DNA of 64,000 nt from Holophagae bacterium (GTDB lineage: Bacteria > Acidobacteriota > Holophagae > Acanthopleuribacterales > Acanthopleuribacteraceae), in assembly GCA_029263455.1 (NCBI GenBank), contig JAJCXM010000038.1:186001-250000 (forward strand), read 5' to 3'. Of the stretch, positions 44,678-53,718 are shown one piece after another. A program made the position numbers and the translations under genes. Position 1 is the stretch's first letter, and each line of letters starts with the position of its first letter. The notes below the pieces were generated by a model. It did not search any database. It had not been told where the DNA came from and saw only the letters and a program-made list of their open reading frames with translations.

Positions 44678-46801
44678 ATGACATCAATGCTCCTAAAACT
44701 TAACCGAGGGTTGTTCCTCTTTTGCGGCGCTCTAGGCATGGCCCAAGAAGTGACAGTTAAGGAACACATGGAGGTTGTCTATTCCGCTGAAGATTTTCGT
44801 ATGTCCAGTGATGACGAACGATCGGTGTTGGTCTATGACAACTCGTTCTTTGATCGTTTTGAGCCAGTCAGCGTGGGCGATATTCTGAAACGCGTGCCCG
44901 GCGTTTCGGGCTCAGCGGATGCAGGCGAATTTGACAAACCGCAGATGCGTGGGCTGGACCCCAGTTACACGCAAATTCTGATCAACGGCAAACGTATCCC
45001 GTCTCGTGATAGCGATCACTCCGTTTTTGTGGATTGGATTCCAGCCGATTTAGTGGAGCGCATTGAAATCATACGCAGCCCTAGCAGTGACATGGATAGT
45101 CAGGGTGTAGGCGGCAGCATTAATATTGTTCTTAAAGACGCAAAATCAACTAACTCGGCGCTTATGGCTCAAAGCCAGTTTTACTCGACCAGCGATAAGA
45201 CAAGAGCAAAGGGCTCCGCATCCGTAGGCTTTAGCAAGAATCAAACGTCATTCTCTGCCATGGCTATGTTTCACAGACGCCATAACCCGAAAGTGCAACA
45301 AAGTGATATTTTTGACAATGAAGGTGAGCGGCTATTCAAAGACGAAAGCAACGTTTTGGATTCCGATGAACTGAATATGTTGCTTTCGTTGGACCATCGC
45401 TGGGGTCAGGACAATCTGCTTCATGCTCAGTTCTATGTTCATGATAGCGATCGTCAAGAATTTGAAGATAGTTCCTTTTTTGCCGATGGCGAGTTTGAAG
45501 AGGGCTCATTTGATCATGCGTTAATCAATCAACGGAATATGGGCGGGCAAATATCGTATCAGACTCAATGGGGTACCGATTCGATTTTTCACCTCTCCTT
45601 AGATCACCATAAGATCGAATTGGACAATCGTGCGGATTTTGGTGAATTTGATGAAGAAGAACGCCATGTCGACGAGATTGAATTCAATCAATCTGATGAT
45701 CGTGAGACACAAGTAAACGTGTGGTTTACCAAAGAGGTGTCGTCGGTTTATCGCTACAAGCTAGGCGTTGATTTAAAACAAAAGACCCGCCATTCTCGGC
45801 AGGAAACATTTGAGGTTGATGAGGGTGAGTTAGAGAGCGTTGCCGATCACGGTGTTTACGATCTAACAGAAGATCGCCTGGACAGCTACATCATGGGAAC
45901 TTGGAGACCCACTCCCAGGTTTTCAGTGCAGACAGGATTCCGATTCGAGCAAACCGAGTTCAAGACCTCAGGCAACAATCCTCAAGATAGGTCGGAGCTT
46001 CTTCCGGCCTGGCATTTTCGCTTTGATATGACATCAGCCACCAGCTTGAGGCTTGACTTATCGCGCACAACACGGCGCCCAGATTTTCAGGATCTTGTCC
46101 CCCATGAACGACGGGATGAGCCCCGAGAAGGACGTTCGACAATTGGAAATCCTAGTTTGCAATACGAACTCGCTAACGGCGTTGATCTAGGCGTGGAGCA
46201 AAAATTTTTGGCGCACGAAGGGACCTGGGGCGTTAATCTCTTTTACCGCAACATCCGGCATCTTATCGAGTCAATTGAAATAGATGACGATCTGTTCCAG
46301 CCTCGAAATTTGGATGAAGGAAATGTGTGGGGCATTGAGCTTGATTTTGGCGCGCCACTCACAATGATCAAAGCACCGAATGTGAGTCTTTTCGCTAACT
46401 TAACGCTACAAGATTCCGAAGTGCGGGACCCAGTCTCAAATGCCAAACGCCGATTTAATATGCAAGCAGGTTATGTAGGCAACGTTGGATTCATTCATTA
46501 CTTGAATGGTGTAGGTGCATCTTACGGATTGCATTATTTGATTCAGGGTAAATCTAGCGATCTTGAATTCAGTGAACAGAGTAGGGTCGACTACGGTAAC
46601 GATTTGGAATTGGTGCTTGAAAAACGCTGGGGCTCTAGATTTTCGCTGCGATTGAGTGGCAAGAACTTGCTGAATAGTCCACGTAGTGAGTTTATTGAGG
46701 AATTTGACGGCTATCGTGGCCTTGATGAAATAGAACAGACGTCGAAAGAGCGGGAGACATCTGGAAGGACATATTTGTTGACCTTCCGCATGGGTTTCTA
46801 G
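44678..46801 (+). CDS. TonB-dependent outer-membrane receptor (siderophore/colicin-receptor type)
   Basis: 707 residues from ATG 44678 (AAGG 9 nt upstream). Signal peptide to about residue 24 (...ALGMAQ). Plug domain with VGDILKRVPGV, RGLDPSYTQILINGKRIP and ADLVERIEIIRSPSSDMDSQG, then a 22-strand barrel ending TYLLTFRMGF. Strands and loops are rich in acidic residues. In contrast to the receptor at 32419 it has no STN domain. It lies between the two-component system and the PepSY-like gene and carries the same promoter box as arnB, so it belongs to the envelope regulon. Ligand unknown; a cation or cationic peptide chelate is conceivable. Confidence 0.9.
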   Translation: MTSMLLKLNRGLFLFCGALGMAQEVTVKEHMEVVYSAEDFRMSSDDERSVLVYDNSFFDRFEPVSVGDILKRVPGVSGSADAGEFDKPQMRGLDPSYTQILINGKRIPSRDSDHSVFVDWIPADLVERIEIIRSPSSDMDSQGVGGSINIVLKDAKSTNSALMAQSQFYSTSDKTRAKGSASVGFSKNQTSFSAMAMFHRRHNPKVQQSDIFDNEGERLFKDESNVLDSDELNMLLSLDHRWGQDNLLHAQFYVHDSDRQEFEDSSFFADGEFEEGSFDHALINQRNMGGQISYQTQWGTDSIFHLSLDHHKIELDNRADFGEFDEEERHVDEIEFNQSDDRETQVNVWFTKEVSSVYRYKLGVDLKQKTRHSRQETFEVDEGELESVADHGVYDLTEDRLDSYIMGTWRPTPRFSVQTGFRFEQTEFKTSGNNPQDRSELLPAWHFRFDMTSATSLRLDLSRTTRRPDFQDLVPHERRDEPREGRSTIGNPSLQYELANGVDLGVEQKFLAHEGTWGVNLFYRNIRHLIESIEIDDDLFQPRNLDEGNVWGIELDFGAPLTMIKAPNVSLFANLTLQDSEVRDPVSNAKRRFNMQAGYVGNVGFIHYLNGVGASYGLHYLIQGKSSDLEFSEQSRVDYGNDLELVLEKRWGSRFSLRLSGKNLLNSPRSEFIEEFDGYRGLDEIEQTSKERETSGRTYLLTFRMGF

Positions 46802-46846
46802 TGCACATTCAACAATAACTGCTGGATGACAAACATTTAATAGGTT

Positions 46847-46880
46847 TCTTCATGGAGTCATCATGTTCGCCCTGCATATT
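46847..46880 (+). promoter_or_regulatory. TTCAT-box promoter of the PepSY-like gene
   Basis: TCTTCAT (46847-46853), 4 bp, TCATCAT (46858-46864), 10 bp, CATATT (46875-46880) as -10. One mismatch in the second half-site. The leader to ATG 46907 would be about 19 nt and contains AAGGAGG. Confidence 0.65.
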
Positions 46881-46906
46881 GTGTGTATTCTTGTAAGGAG
46901 GTGTCT

Positions 46907-47614
46907 ATGTTCTGGCTGATTGTCGTCATGATAGAGCTTACAGGCTATGCGCAAGCCCAGTCAGAATCAGACTGTTTAGCCTCCGTGCTTATGCACACAA
47001 ACCTGCAGGGTCAGCTCGTCGTCGCCGAATCAGTGCATGCTGACTTGGATGAAAAAGGTCAAATATTACGCGTAAAGTCGCCGATCAACTTATCTTGCGT
47101 GCCCGAATCAATATGGAAGCATGCGCGCGAACTATTTGGAACGGATCCTATTTCCGCACAACAGATGTGGTTCATCGCCTATGAATTGGAGGCGGATGAG
47201 ATTGAACGCTTTCTTGATCCCAGCGGAAAACTTCTATGGCAGCTAGACGAAGGTTCTGAAAAGGAAACACGAATCAAGCCGCAAGATCTTCCGGTCCATG
47301 TCCAGCGATACGTTTCCCATGTCCGTGGACCAGGTCGCTATCGTGTGCTTCGTGAACAGATAGACACACGTCGTATCTTTGAAGTTGAATGGCGCACGCC
47401 ATCGGGTTCCCATGAATTGGAATTTTCAGACGAAGGCTTACCGTTCTTGTGGGAAATACCCAGTTTCTATTCGGTGCCTGCCAATATTCGTAGTGAGGCT
47501 CGACGAACAGGTTCCGAAGTCGAAACGGTCTATTTATACGCCTATCTACTATCAGCCCAATCAAACGAAGAGCCTTTAGTTATCATGAGCAATGGTGTCA
47601 TCCTTTCAAACTGA
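46907..47614 (+). CDS. Exported protein with three PepSY-like modules
   Basis: 235 residues from ATG 46907 (AAGGAGG 7 nt upstream). Signal peptide ending YAQAQ. The mature part seems to repeat one pattern three times: a helix starting with Pro (PESIWKHARELFG; PVHVQRYVSHVRG; PANIRSEARRTG), a strand block (AYELEADEIERFLD; FEVEWRTPSGSHELEFS; YLYAYLLSAQSNEEPLVI) and a closing strand with an x-G-x-hydrophobic turn. This is the PepSY-like topology, although a database match cannot be tested here. Placed after the TonB receptor with its own TTCAT box. Periplasmic sensing or inhibition is a guess. Confidence 0.55.
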   Translation: MFWLIVVMIELTGYAQAQSESDCLASVLMHTNLQGQLVVAESVHADLDEKGQILRVKSPINLSCVPESIWKHARELFGTDPISAQQMWFIAYELEADEIERFLDPSGKLLWQLDEGSEKETRIKPQDLPVHVQRYVSHVRGPGRYRVLREQIDTRRIFEVEWRTPSGSHELEFSDEGLPFLWEIPSFYSVPANIRSEARRTGSEVETVYLYAYLLSAQSNEEPLVIMSNGVILSN

Positions 47615-47913
47615 GAATTCGACTTTTTCAGGCACTACGCCACACGTAAATTAGTCGTGACGGCCTCACCAAAAAAGCCTGGCTGAGCGGCCCCTGACTG
47701 GGCACTGCAGGTCAGGAGTTCATGTCCAATTAGGGTTGAGTTCATTAGAGTTCATATCCGTGGAACTGGCTTGGGCACTCGTTTATTGCTCGTAACATTG
47801 ATTATTACAGAACCTGGAAATTAGATGGCACATGTTCACCAATTCTTCATTTTCGGTCGTTAAATTTTAGACATCAGGCAAGCGTCCTGAAATCGTAATT
47901 TGGAGATAAACAC
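47615..47913. other. Intergenic region with TTCAT repeats
   Basis: No gene. Contains three AGTTCAT copies at 47718, 47740 and 47750 (22 and 10 bp apart) with no good -10 beyond them, and the weaker promoter at 47833-47866. The first could be an auxiliary binding cluster. Confidence 0.4.
47833..47866 (+). promoter_or_regulatory. Weaker TTCAT-box promoter of the secreted protein at 47914
   Basis: TGTTCAC (47833-47839), 4 bp, TCTTCAT (47844-47850), 10 bp, TAAATT (47861-47866) as -10. The first half-site matches 5 of 7; spacing and -10 fit the set exactly. Confidence 0.5.
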
Positions 47914-48663
47914 ATGATCAAATCACTGATGACATTGTTGCTATTAAGCTTCAGTACAAACCTTTTTGCCCAGGAAGAAGAAGAATGTGAACCGGATGAC
48001 CGAGAGTTCACTTCGTCATTCAATACCGATTGTCGATTCATCACTAGAGCATCCACTTTTCAACGTGAAAATCCTTACTTTATCCTGGAACCAGGTTGGC
48101 AAGTTGTTTTAGAAGGCGAAGATGATGGGGAGTTCATAAGAGTTGAAATCACAGTCTTAACGGATATTGAAGTTGTAGATGGAACTAGGACCCGAGTCGT
48201 AGAAGAAAGGGAATACCTTGATGACGAGTTATTTGAAGTGTCGAGAAACTTTTATGTGATGTGCTCGCAGACGAACGACATTTACTATTTTGGAGAAGAC
48301 GTCGATTTTTATGAGGACGGAGAAATCGTTGACCATCATGGCGCTTGGCGTGCTGGCGTTGACGGAGCCGAGCCGGGCATCATCATGCCAGGAACCATAT
48401 TCTTGGGCGCACGCTACTATCAGGAAGTAGCGCCAGGAATCGCGGAAGATCGAGCCATAAATGAAGAAATCGGCGAATTAGATATCGACGGACAGGTCTA
48501 TGAGGACGTGCTCTTTGTCGTTGAATCGTCGGGTCTAGATGTTTGTGACGAATCAGAAAAGGCTTATGCACCTGGCATCGGCATGATCATGGACAATGAG
48601 CTGGTTCTTGTCGAAGCGGGATTCATATTTGAAGTTCCAGCCGATCTACCTTTTAAACGATAA
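47914..48663 (+). CDS. Conserved secreted protein of unknown function
   Basis: 249 residues; GGAG upstream of ATG 47914; signal peptide ending LFAQ. Blocks NPYFILEPGWQVVLEGEDDG, VICS-like DIYYFGEDVDFYEDG, WRAGVDGAEPGIIMPG, FLGARYYQEVAPG and YAPGIGMI match, from memory, an uncharacterised family of exported proteins common in several phyla. Mature protein is strongly acidic. Positioned with the TonB receptor and PepSY-like gene and preceded by a weaker TTCAT box. A bidirectional terminator follows. Confidence 0.75.
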   Translation: MIKSLMTLLLLSFSTNLFAQEEEECEPDDREFTSSFNTDCRFITRASTFQRENPYFILEPGWQVVLEGEDDGEFIRVEITVLTDIEVVDGTRTRVVEEREYLDDELFEVSRNFYVMCSQTNDIYYFGEDVDFYEDGEIVDHHGAWRAGVDGAEPGIIMPGTIFLGARYYQEVAPGIAEDRAINEEIGELDIDGQVYEDVLFVVESSGLDVCDESEKAYAPGIGMIMDNELVLVEAGFIFEVPADLPFKR

Positions 48664-48719
48664 ATTCTGAGACCTTAACTGGGTTTAAAGCCGGAATTCA
48701 TTTGCAAGATTTGGGAAAC

Positions 48720-48773
48720 GAGGCTGAACACTCTGGAAACGAGCGCCATCCGTTTTTTGGGCGTCTCAGCCTC
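48720..48773. terminator. Bidirectional terminator between convergent genes
   Basis: GAGGCTGA (48720-48727) pairs with TCAGCCTC (48766-48773), with inner GCGCC/GGCGT pairing; the hairpin lies between the convergent ends of the secreted protein gene and the FG-GAP gene and is followed by ATTTTCC. Confidence 0.65.
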
Positions 48774-48783
48774 ATTTTCCACT

Positions 48784-50400
48784 CTAGGGGATGAGTGACC
48801 AAAAGTTTTGAAATATGCGAATATCAAGTTCGTCGATCGTTTTGTTGCCATCCAAGTCGGCGGCACATATTGCGCCGTCGCAGGCGCCCCATTCTGTGAG
48901 CATAAATGCGAAATCAACGGCCGTAAGTTGGTCGTCGGCATTTTGATCACCCAAAAGACTATGCCCTGAATTCAACATGGTTATGAGTTGGTCGGCGATC
49001 TCGTCGACGAGTGCCAAATCTAGATCGCCGTCGCGGTCGAGATCGCTTAATAGCGAACAAGAAGCGGCAGCCGGGGCATCGTAAGTCTGTTTTCGTTGAA
49101 AGCGTCCATCACCCATGTTCTCGAATTGGATCCATGTCCCAGAATTCACTTCAAAGTCACCAAAACACGAAATCACCCAGTCCAAATCGCCGTCGCCGTC
49201 CATATCACCCAGGTCACTGGCCAAAGGAAATAGGTCGGTTTGATAGACCCTAGCGGTCAATAACCCACCGTTGCCATCATTTAGCAGGATTGACGCATTG
49301 TTCGAATCCGCATTGGCAGTGGCAATATCCATAAAGCCGTCGTTGTTTAGATCGCCGCTGACCAGCATCCAAACGCGGCCACCGCTCGCGATAGTTTGGC
49401 TCTGACGAAAAGTGCCGTCGCCATTGGCTCGGTAGATGGCAATTAGTTGGCTGTCGATGGCTCCTACCACTAAATCGGTCATGCCATCGAGATCCATATC
49501 CGCGGCAACTAAGCAACGCGCGTCGGCAATCCCAGAAGGTACGGCATTAGAAACAGAGAAATGGCCCAGTCCGTCGTTTATTAAGAAATTGAAACTTCCC
49601 TGGCCTTGGTTAAGGGTAACCACATCATCATCGCCGTCACCTTCAAGATCTAATACAGCAATACCTAACGGAAAATCACCTACAGAAAGTAGTTGCTGAG
49701 GTAGAAAACTGCCGTCACCACGCCCCAATAGAATCGAGATTGTGTCCGCATTCGCGTTCGACACACACATGTCGGTGACGCCGTCGCCATTGAAATCAGC
49801 GGGTTCGGAAGGGCTGGCTCTATCGTTCACGGGATTAGTAGGCTCAATAAACGGATGAACTAGTCCTGACCCGTCAGCACGATTCATAAAGACGCGAACA
49901 TCAGCCGTGTCTTCATTCACCATGGTTATATCTAGCCATCCATCACCATTTAGGTCTGTCGCAATACCGCCGTAAGGTCGGCTCGATTCGCCCGAACGGT
50001 TTGTAGTCAAAGATTGGTTGAATTCGTAGTCCCCAACACTGGCAATACTTGCCGTACGAAATTGCCACTGGAATCCCGAGCCAGCGAGCGCTAAACCGCT
50101 CGTTGATCGGATGCCGTTAGACAGCGATACGAATACTTGTTCACCGTGTGAGAAAAGTGTGGTGGGTGTGCAAACGATGAGATTGCCAAGTACCCGATAA
50201 GTCAGATCGCACGGTCCGCTCCAACGCCCAAATACGCGAATACTTTTAGAGGTAACTGTGGTGACATCTATAGGGAGACTAAATTCGATGCAGATAGATG
50301 ATGCAAGCGATGTCTCCAATCGAGGTTCGTATCGAACTACTCCAAAATCGGGTTGCAACAAACAGCAATACAATACAGCAGTTATGACCATCAGTTTCAT
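48784..50400 (-). CDS. Secreted FG-GAP/VCBS repeat protein with Ig-like and dockerin-like domains
   Basis: 538 residues. Signal peptide of about 18 residues; Ig-like (Big_5-type) domain to about residue 115; then seven or so FG-GAP/VCBS repeats with calcium loops of the form D-x-D/N-G-D-G-x-x-D (DLNGDGWLD, DFNGDGVTD, DLEGDGDDD, DMDLDGMTD, DLNNDGFMD, DMDGDGDLD, DLDRDGDLD), expected to form a beta-propeller. Two EF-hand/dockerin-like loops close the protein (QNADDQLTAVDF and DLDGNKTIDELDI), ending SLIP. Function likely surface binding or carbohydrate attachment; exact role unknown. Confidence 0.85.
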   Translation of the reverse strand: MKLMVITAVLYCCLLQPDFGVVRYEPRLETSLASSICIEFSLPIDVTTVTSKSIRVFGRWSGPCDLTYRVLGNLIVCTPTTLFSHGEQVFVSLSNGIRSTSGLALAGSGFQWQFRTASIASVGDYEFNQSLTTNRSGESSRPYGGIATDLNGDGWLDITMVNEDTADVRVFMNRADGSGLVHPFIEPTNPVNDRASPSEPADFNGDGVTDMCVSNANADTISILLGRGDGSFLPQQLLSVGDFPLGIAVLDLEGDGDDDVVTLNQGQGSFNFLINDGLGHFSVSNAVPSGIADARCLVAADMDLDGMTDLVVGAIDSQLIAIYRANGDGTFRQSQTIASGGRVWMLVSGDLNNDGFMDIATANADSNNASILLNDGNGGLLTARVYQTDLFPLASDLGDMDGDGDLDWVISCFGDFEVNSGTWIQFENMGDGRFQRKQTYDAPAAASCSLLSDLDRDGDLDLALVDEIADQLITMLNSGHSLLGDQNADDQLTAVDFAFMLTEWGACDGAICAADLDGNKTIDELDIRIFQNFWSLIP

Positions 50401-50459
50401 CTCATCTTTTGATACCTACCCTAAGGCATTGCGGTCACCAAGTTCAAGTGCGAAGGGAG

Positions 50460-50490
50460 GGCTGGCCGTAAAAACGACCAGCCTGTTTTA
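50460..50490. terminator. Hairpin after the di-haem oxidoreductase gene
   Basis: GGCTGG...CCAGCC (50460-50483) with an A-rich loop and TGTTTT on the forward side. Lies between the oxidoreductase stop and the FG-GAP start; probably ends the oxidoreductase transcript although the T-run is on the other strand. Confidence 0.45.
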
Positions 50491-50516
50491 GGTGATGAGA
50501 CTCAAATTAGAGGGAT

Positions 50517-52013
50517 TTAGGGTTGAATGCGTGTTGATTGACTACTTTGCTCAATCGATGAGCGCACTTGGGTTTTGTTCTTCGCTTGGCCAAATTCGTC
50601 AACAACTAGGTGCTCTGTTCCTGCAGGCAGCATTTGCAGTGACTTCAAAAATTCAACAATTTCGTTTTGATCATTCTGAGGCAAGGCAAAAAATGCATCT
50701 CTGGAAGCTCGAGCATCACCACCATGGTAGTGAATAGCTTCGGTTAAGGTCGTTAAATCGCCGCGATGGCCATATGGAGCGGAGTTACCTACGTCCCATA
50801 GTTTTCGGCTCAGGAACTCATCCACAGAAACTCCGCCCTGCACCAATTGCTCGTTGCAAAAGTGATTGTAGTCATCGTCGCAGAGGTTATAGCGTTTGAG
50901 GTCAGTGAATGCGCGAACAATGGCTCCGTCATTGCTCGTTCGCTCTAATCGAGGAGCAAAGCCATCTACCGTCAAATCGAATTCGATCACGTGATCGACT
51001 TCACCAACTTGCAAATTACCTGGAGGATTGTAGGGGTTTGGCTCTGAATAGCTAGGGTTGTCGAGAACCAAATATGGCACGTGACAATCTGCGCAACCTG
51101 TGGTCGTGAATGATCGTTCACCGCGTAGAATCGCTCTAGCTTTGGTGAAATTGTTGGGGATTACTTGGCCCGGCACGTTTAGAGCTGCCTGCCATATAGC
51201 CGTGGCGGTTATGTCACCAACGGTCAATTCGTTGCTGACGCCGTCTTGGTCGAAATCATCAACGCCCGTTCGTTCAACGCCAAAACGTTCTGTTGATTGC
51301 ATGCCATGGTGATGATTCATGGCGTTGTTGGTAAATTCCCGCAGAGAAATGACCGCGCCTTTTTGATGGAAAGGCTTGATGATCAGATCAGCATCCACAC
51401 CTTCTACGTGAGAGTTGTCAACGGTGCCGTCAGCATGAGCCGTGATTGACCCAAAATAGACGCCTTTAGTAATCAAAGTCTTGGTGACGTCCGTTGCAGA
51501 CGAAGCTGCATCGGCAATGGCCTGGGCTCGGATGCCCTGCATATCGGCTGTCATTTCGCGGGCCAACATTTCGATGGCGCCAGAGCCATTCATGCCCAAC
51601 GTATTGCGCTCGTTAGAGAAGTCGGGGCTAACTGATTCCGTAACCGGATCCAGAACTTGTGCTAGGACAAATACGTTTGCCACAATATCGCCTGCTCCAC
51701 CGGGTGCAGGGTCGTTATGGCAGCCAGCGCAAGAATTGGAGTCGGGAGCGGACGTCCGAATAAATCTTGGTGCCGTGCCCGGTTCTCGAGCTGCTCCGCC
51801 GCCGGTTGTGCCTGGGCGACTTTGACCATCATATGTATTAAATTTTGCCCTAAACAGATGTTCACCTGCTTGTAGGATCTCGTCGAGGCTGACTTCACCT
51901 GACTCCATGGCCTGTTGGTCCATGTGTGAGGTGACAATCGGCCCGTCTCCGATGGTTTGAGCCATCAGACTCATTGATATTGTTGCCAACAATAAAGCTA
52001 TCCAATTTTTCAT
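50517..52013 (-). CDS. Periplasmic di-haem oxidoreductase (DHOR / cytochrome c peroxidase-like)
   Basis: 498 residues, AGGAGG 9 nt before the ATG, signal peptide ending LMAQ. Two c-type haem motifs: CAGCH near residue 94 and CADCH near 306. The C-terminal block LWDVGNSAPYGHRGDLTTL ... AIHYHGGDA ... FLKSLQML is the signature of the DHOR family (formerly DUF1111), relatives of bacterial di-haem peroxidases. It is exported and holds two covalent haems; the substrate is unknown, with peroxide reduction or methylamine-utilisation-type oxidation possible. No electron-donor gene is adjacent. Confidence 0.88.
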   Translation of the reverse strand: MKNWIALLLATISMSLMAQTIGDGPIVTSHMDQQAMESGEVSLDEILQAGEHLFRAKFNTYDGQSRPGTTGGGAAREPGTAPRFIRTSAPDSNSCAGCHNDPAPGGAGDIVANVFVLAQVLDPVTESVSPDFSNERNTLGMNGSGAIEMLAREMTADMQGIRAQAIADAASSATDVTKTLITKGVYFGSITAHADGTVDNSHVEGVDADLIIKPFHQKGAVISLREFTNNAMNHHHGMQSTERFGVERTGVDDFDQDGVSNELTVGDITATAIWQAALNVPGQVIPNNFTKARAILRGERSFTTTGCADCHVPYLVLDNPSYSEPNPYNPPGNLQVGEVDHVIEFDLTVDGFAPRLERTSNDGAIVRAFTDLKRYNLCDDDYNHFCNEQLVQGGVSVDEFLSRKLWDVGNSAPYGHRGDLTTLTEAIHYHGGDARASRDAFFALPQNDQNEIVEFLKSLQMLPAGTEHLVVDEFGQAKNKTQVRSSIEQSSQSTRIQP

Positions 52014-52253
52014 ATAGGCTAGTTCCTCCTAAAAATGGGTCGTGGGTAACCGCCAAAATGTCACATATTAGTAAATGAGCTCATTGGACGGTCTATCTAT
52101 CGATAGTTAAGAAAGACAGTGTTTTGCATTTGAGCAGGAAAAGATCTGACATGCAAACTGAATTTCAATTCAATTTATTGTGGTCAAAACAACAACTATT
52201 GACGCATTTGACTTGGTTGCCGCTTTGCGCAGCTGTTGGCGACCCATTAACGA

Positions 52254-52907
52254 TCAAATAGGGATGACGTAAAGGAGGATGGCCAGGAAGTGCAACACAC
52301 TTCCCATGAGCACAAAGCCATGCCAAATTGCATGGTGATACGGTAGTTTTCGCCAAACGTAGAAGATAATACCTACTGAATATGCGATCCCACCAAGTAC
52401 CAACAAAAGTAACCCACCTACAGCCATTGATTTGGTTAAAGGCAACAAAGCAAAAATCCCAGCCCAACCCATCAAAATGTAAACAGCTAATGAGAAACGC
52501 GATTTACGTACCTCTGTTAAGGACTTAACCACCACACCCAAAACCGCCAGCGCCCAGATCACGCCGAACAAAATCCAACCGCCGGGCCCTCTCAGACTGA
52601 CGAGGGTCAATGGCGTGTAGGTTCCAGCGATCAATAGAAAGATAGCGGCATGGTCTAACGTGCGCATAAGGCGTTTTGCCTTGGGATTGGGTAACGCGTG
52701 GTAGAGCGTGGATGCGGTGTACATTAGAATCAATGTCGTACCAAATATACTGCAACTTACAATATGCCACGCATTGCCTTTAAGCGTAGAAAAGGCGGTG
52801 AGTAGTCCTAAGCCCGCTATCGACAAAACAATACCAAGCCCGTGAATCACGCTATTCGCGACTTCTTCGCCTTGGGTATATTGGCTTGTGAAATCTGACG
52901 CCGCCAT
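52254..52907 (-). CDS. Hemolysin III family (TrhA/PAQR-like) membrane protein
   Basis: 217 residues with seven membrane segments. VANSVIHGLGIVLSIAG, STLYHALPNPKAKRLMRTLDHAAIF, GTYTPLTL and the C-terminal HHAIWHGFVLMGSVLHFLAIL are the conserved blocks; the His, Asp and Ser residues form the zinc site of the CREST/PAQR superfamily. Members adjust membrane-lipid homeostasis in bacteria. No partner gene. Confidence 0.93.
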   Translation of the reverse strand: MAASDFTSQYTQGEEVANSVIHGLGIVLSIAGLGLLTAFSTLKGNAWHIVSCSIFGTTLILMYTASTLYHALPNPKAKRLMRTLDHAAIFLLIAGTYTPLTLVSLRGPGGWILFGVIWALAVLGVVVKSLTEVRKSRFSLAVYILMGWAGIFALLPLTKSMAVGGLLLLVLGGIAYSVGIIFYVWRKLPYHHAIWHGFVLMGSVLHFLAILLYVIPI

Positions 52908-52967
52908 GGGATTCAGTCTAGCATGTTGAATCGTTCTAATTCATATGCCAATTGGCAGTTTGATCGA

Positions 52968-53597
52968 TTATGGTTTACAAAATTGTGCACGTTGTTCTTC
53001 AGCAACAGCTCGGAAGCTGCATCCGGTAAGGTGATCATTGACGAGTCCCATCGCTTGCATGAACGCATATGCTGTTGTTGGACCTACAAATCGCCAACCC
53101 CGGCGCTTCAATTCTTTTGATAAGTCCTTGGATTCCGGCGTCAACGAGACGGTGGAAAGGGTTTGGAAATCAAATTTGGCAGGTCTATTGGTTAGCTCGG
53201 GTTCGAATCTCCAAAAAAAGTGAGCCAACGACCCAAACTCTTGAATGAGCGCAAGGGCAGCTTTGGCGTTGGAGATGGTGGCTTCAATTTTCCCTCGGTG
53301 CCTAATAATTCCTGGATTTGTTAAGAGCCGCTCAACATCCTTGGCATCGAAAAGGGCCAATTTTTGAATCTCGAAGCCAGCAAATGCGTCTCGGAAATGG
53401 TTGCGTTTATTCAAAATAGTCAGCCAACTCAATCCGGCCTGAAAGCCTTCAAGGCATATTTTTTCGAATAGCCTAGTATCCGAATCGACCGGAAATCCCC
53501 ATTCAGTGTCATGGTATTTGGCATAGAGAGGGGAAGCGGCACACCACGCGCAACGTGCCAGTCCTTCATCAAAAACGAGGCCGTCGAGTTCAGTCAT
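52968..53597 (-). CDS. tag: DNA-3-methyladenine glycosylase I
   Basis: 209 residues from ATG 53597 (AAGGGAT 7 nt upstream; the longer frame to 53675 is not needed). Zinc residues CAWC at the N-terminus and the distal His/Cys in HLTGC; YHDTEWGFPV, FEKICLEGFQAGLSWLTIL and FVGPTTAYAFMQAMGLVNDH are diagnostic. Removes 3-methyladenine from alkylated DNA in the cytoplasm, the first step of base-excision repair. Confidence 0.95.
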   Translation of the reverse strand: MTELDGLVFDEGLARCAWCAASPLYAKYHDTEWGFPVDSDTRLFEKICLEGFQAGLSWLTILNKRNHFRDAFAGFEIQKLALFDAKDVERLLTNPGIIRHRGKIEATISNAKAALALIQEFGSLAHFFWRFEPELTNRPAKFDFQTLSTVSLTPESKDLSKELKRRGWRFVGPTTAYAFMQAMGLVNDHLTGCSFRAVAEEQRAQFCKP

Positions 53598-53718
53598 GAG
53601 AATCCCTTTTTGAAAGAAACAATTGTATCTTGTGCCGGTTTGTTTGCCATGTCCTAAATTTTGAGCGCAGAACATTGTCTTGGGTTAGGATGTTTGAATG
53701 TGAATGGGAGGTTTACGT

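Noticed and set aside
47718-47755. Three AGTTCAT copies as a further regulated promoter
   Set aside because: Spacing is 22 and 10 bp and there is no -10 beyond them; kept only as a possible auxiliary site.
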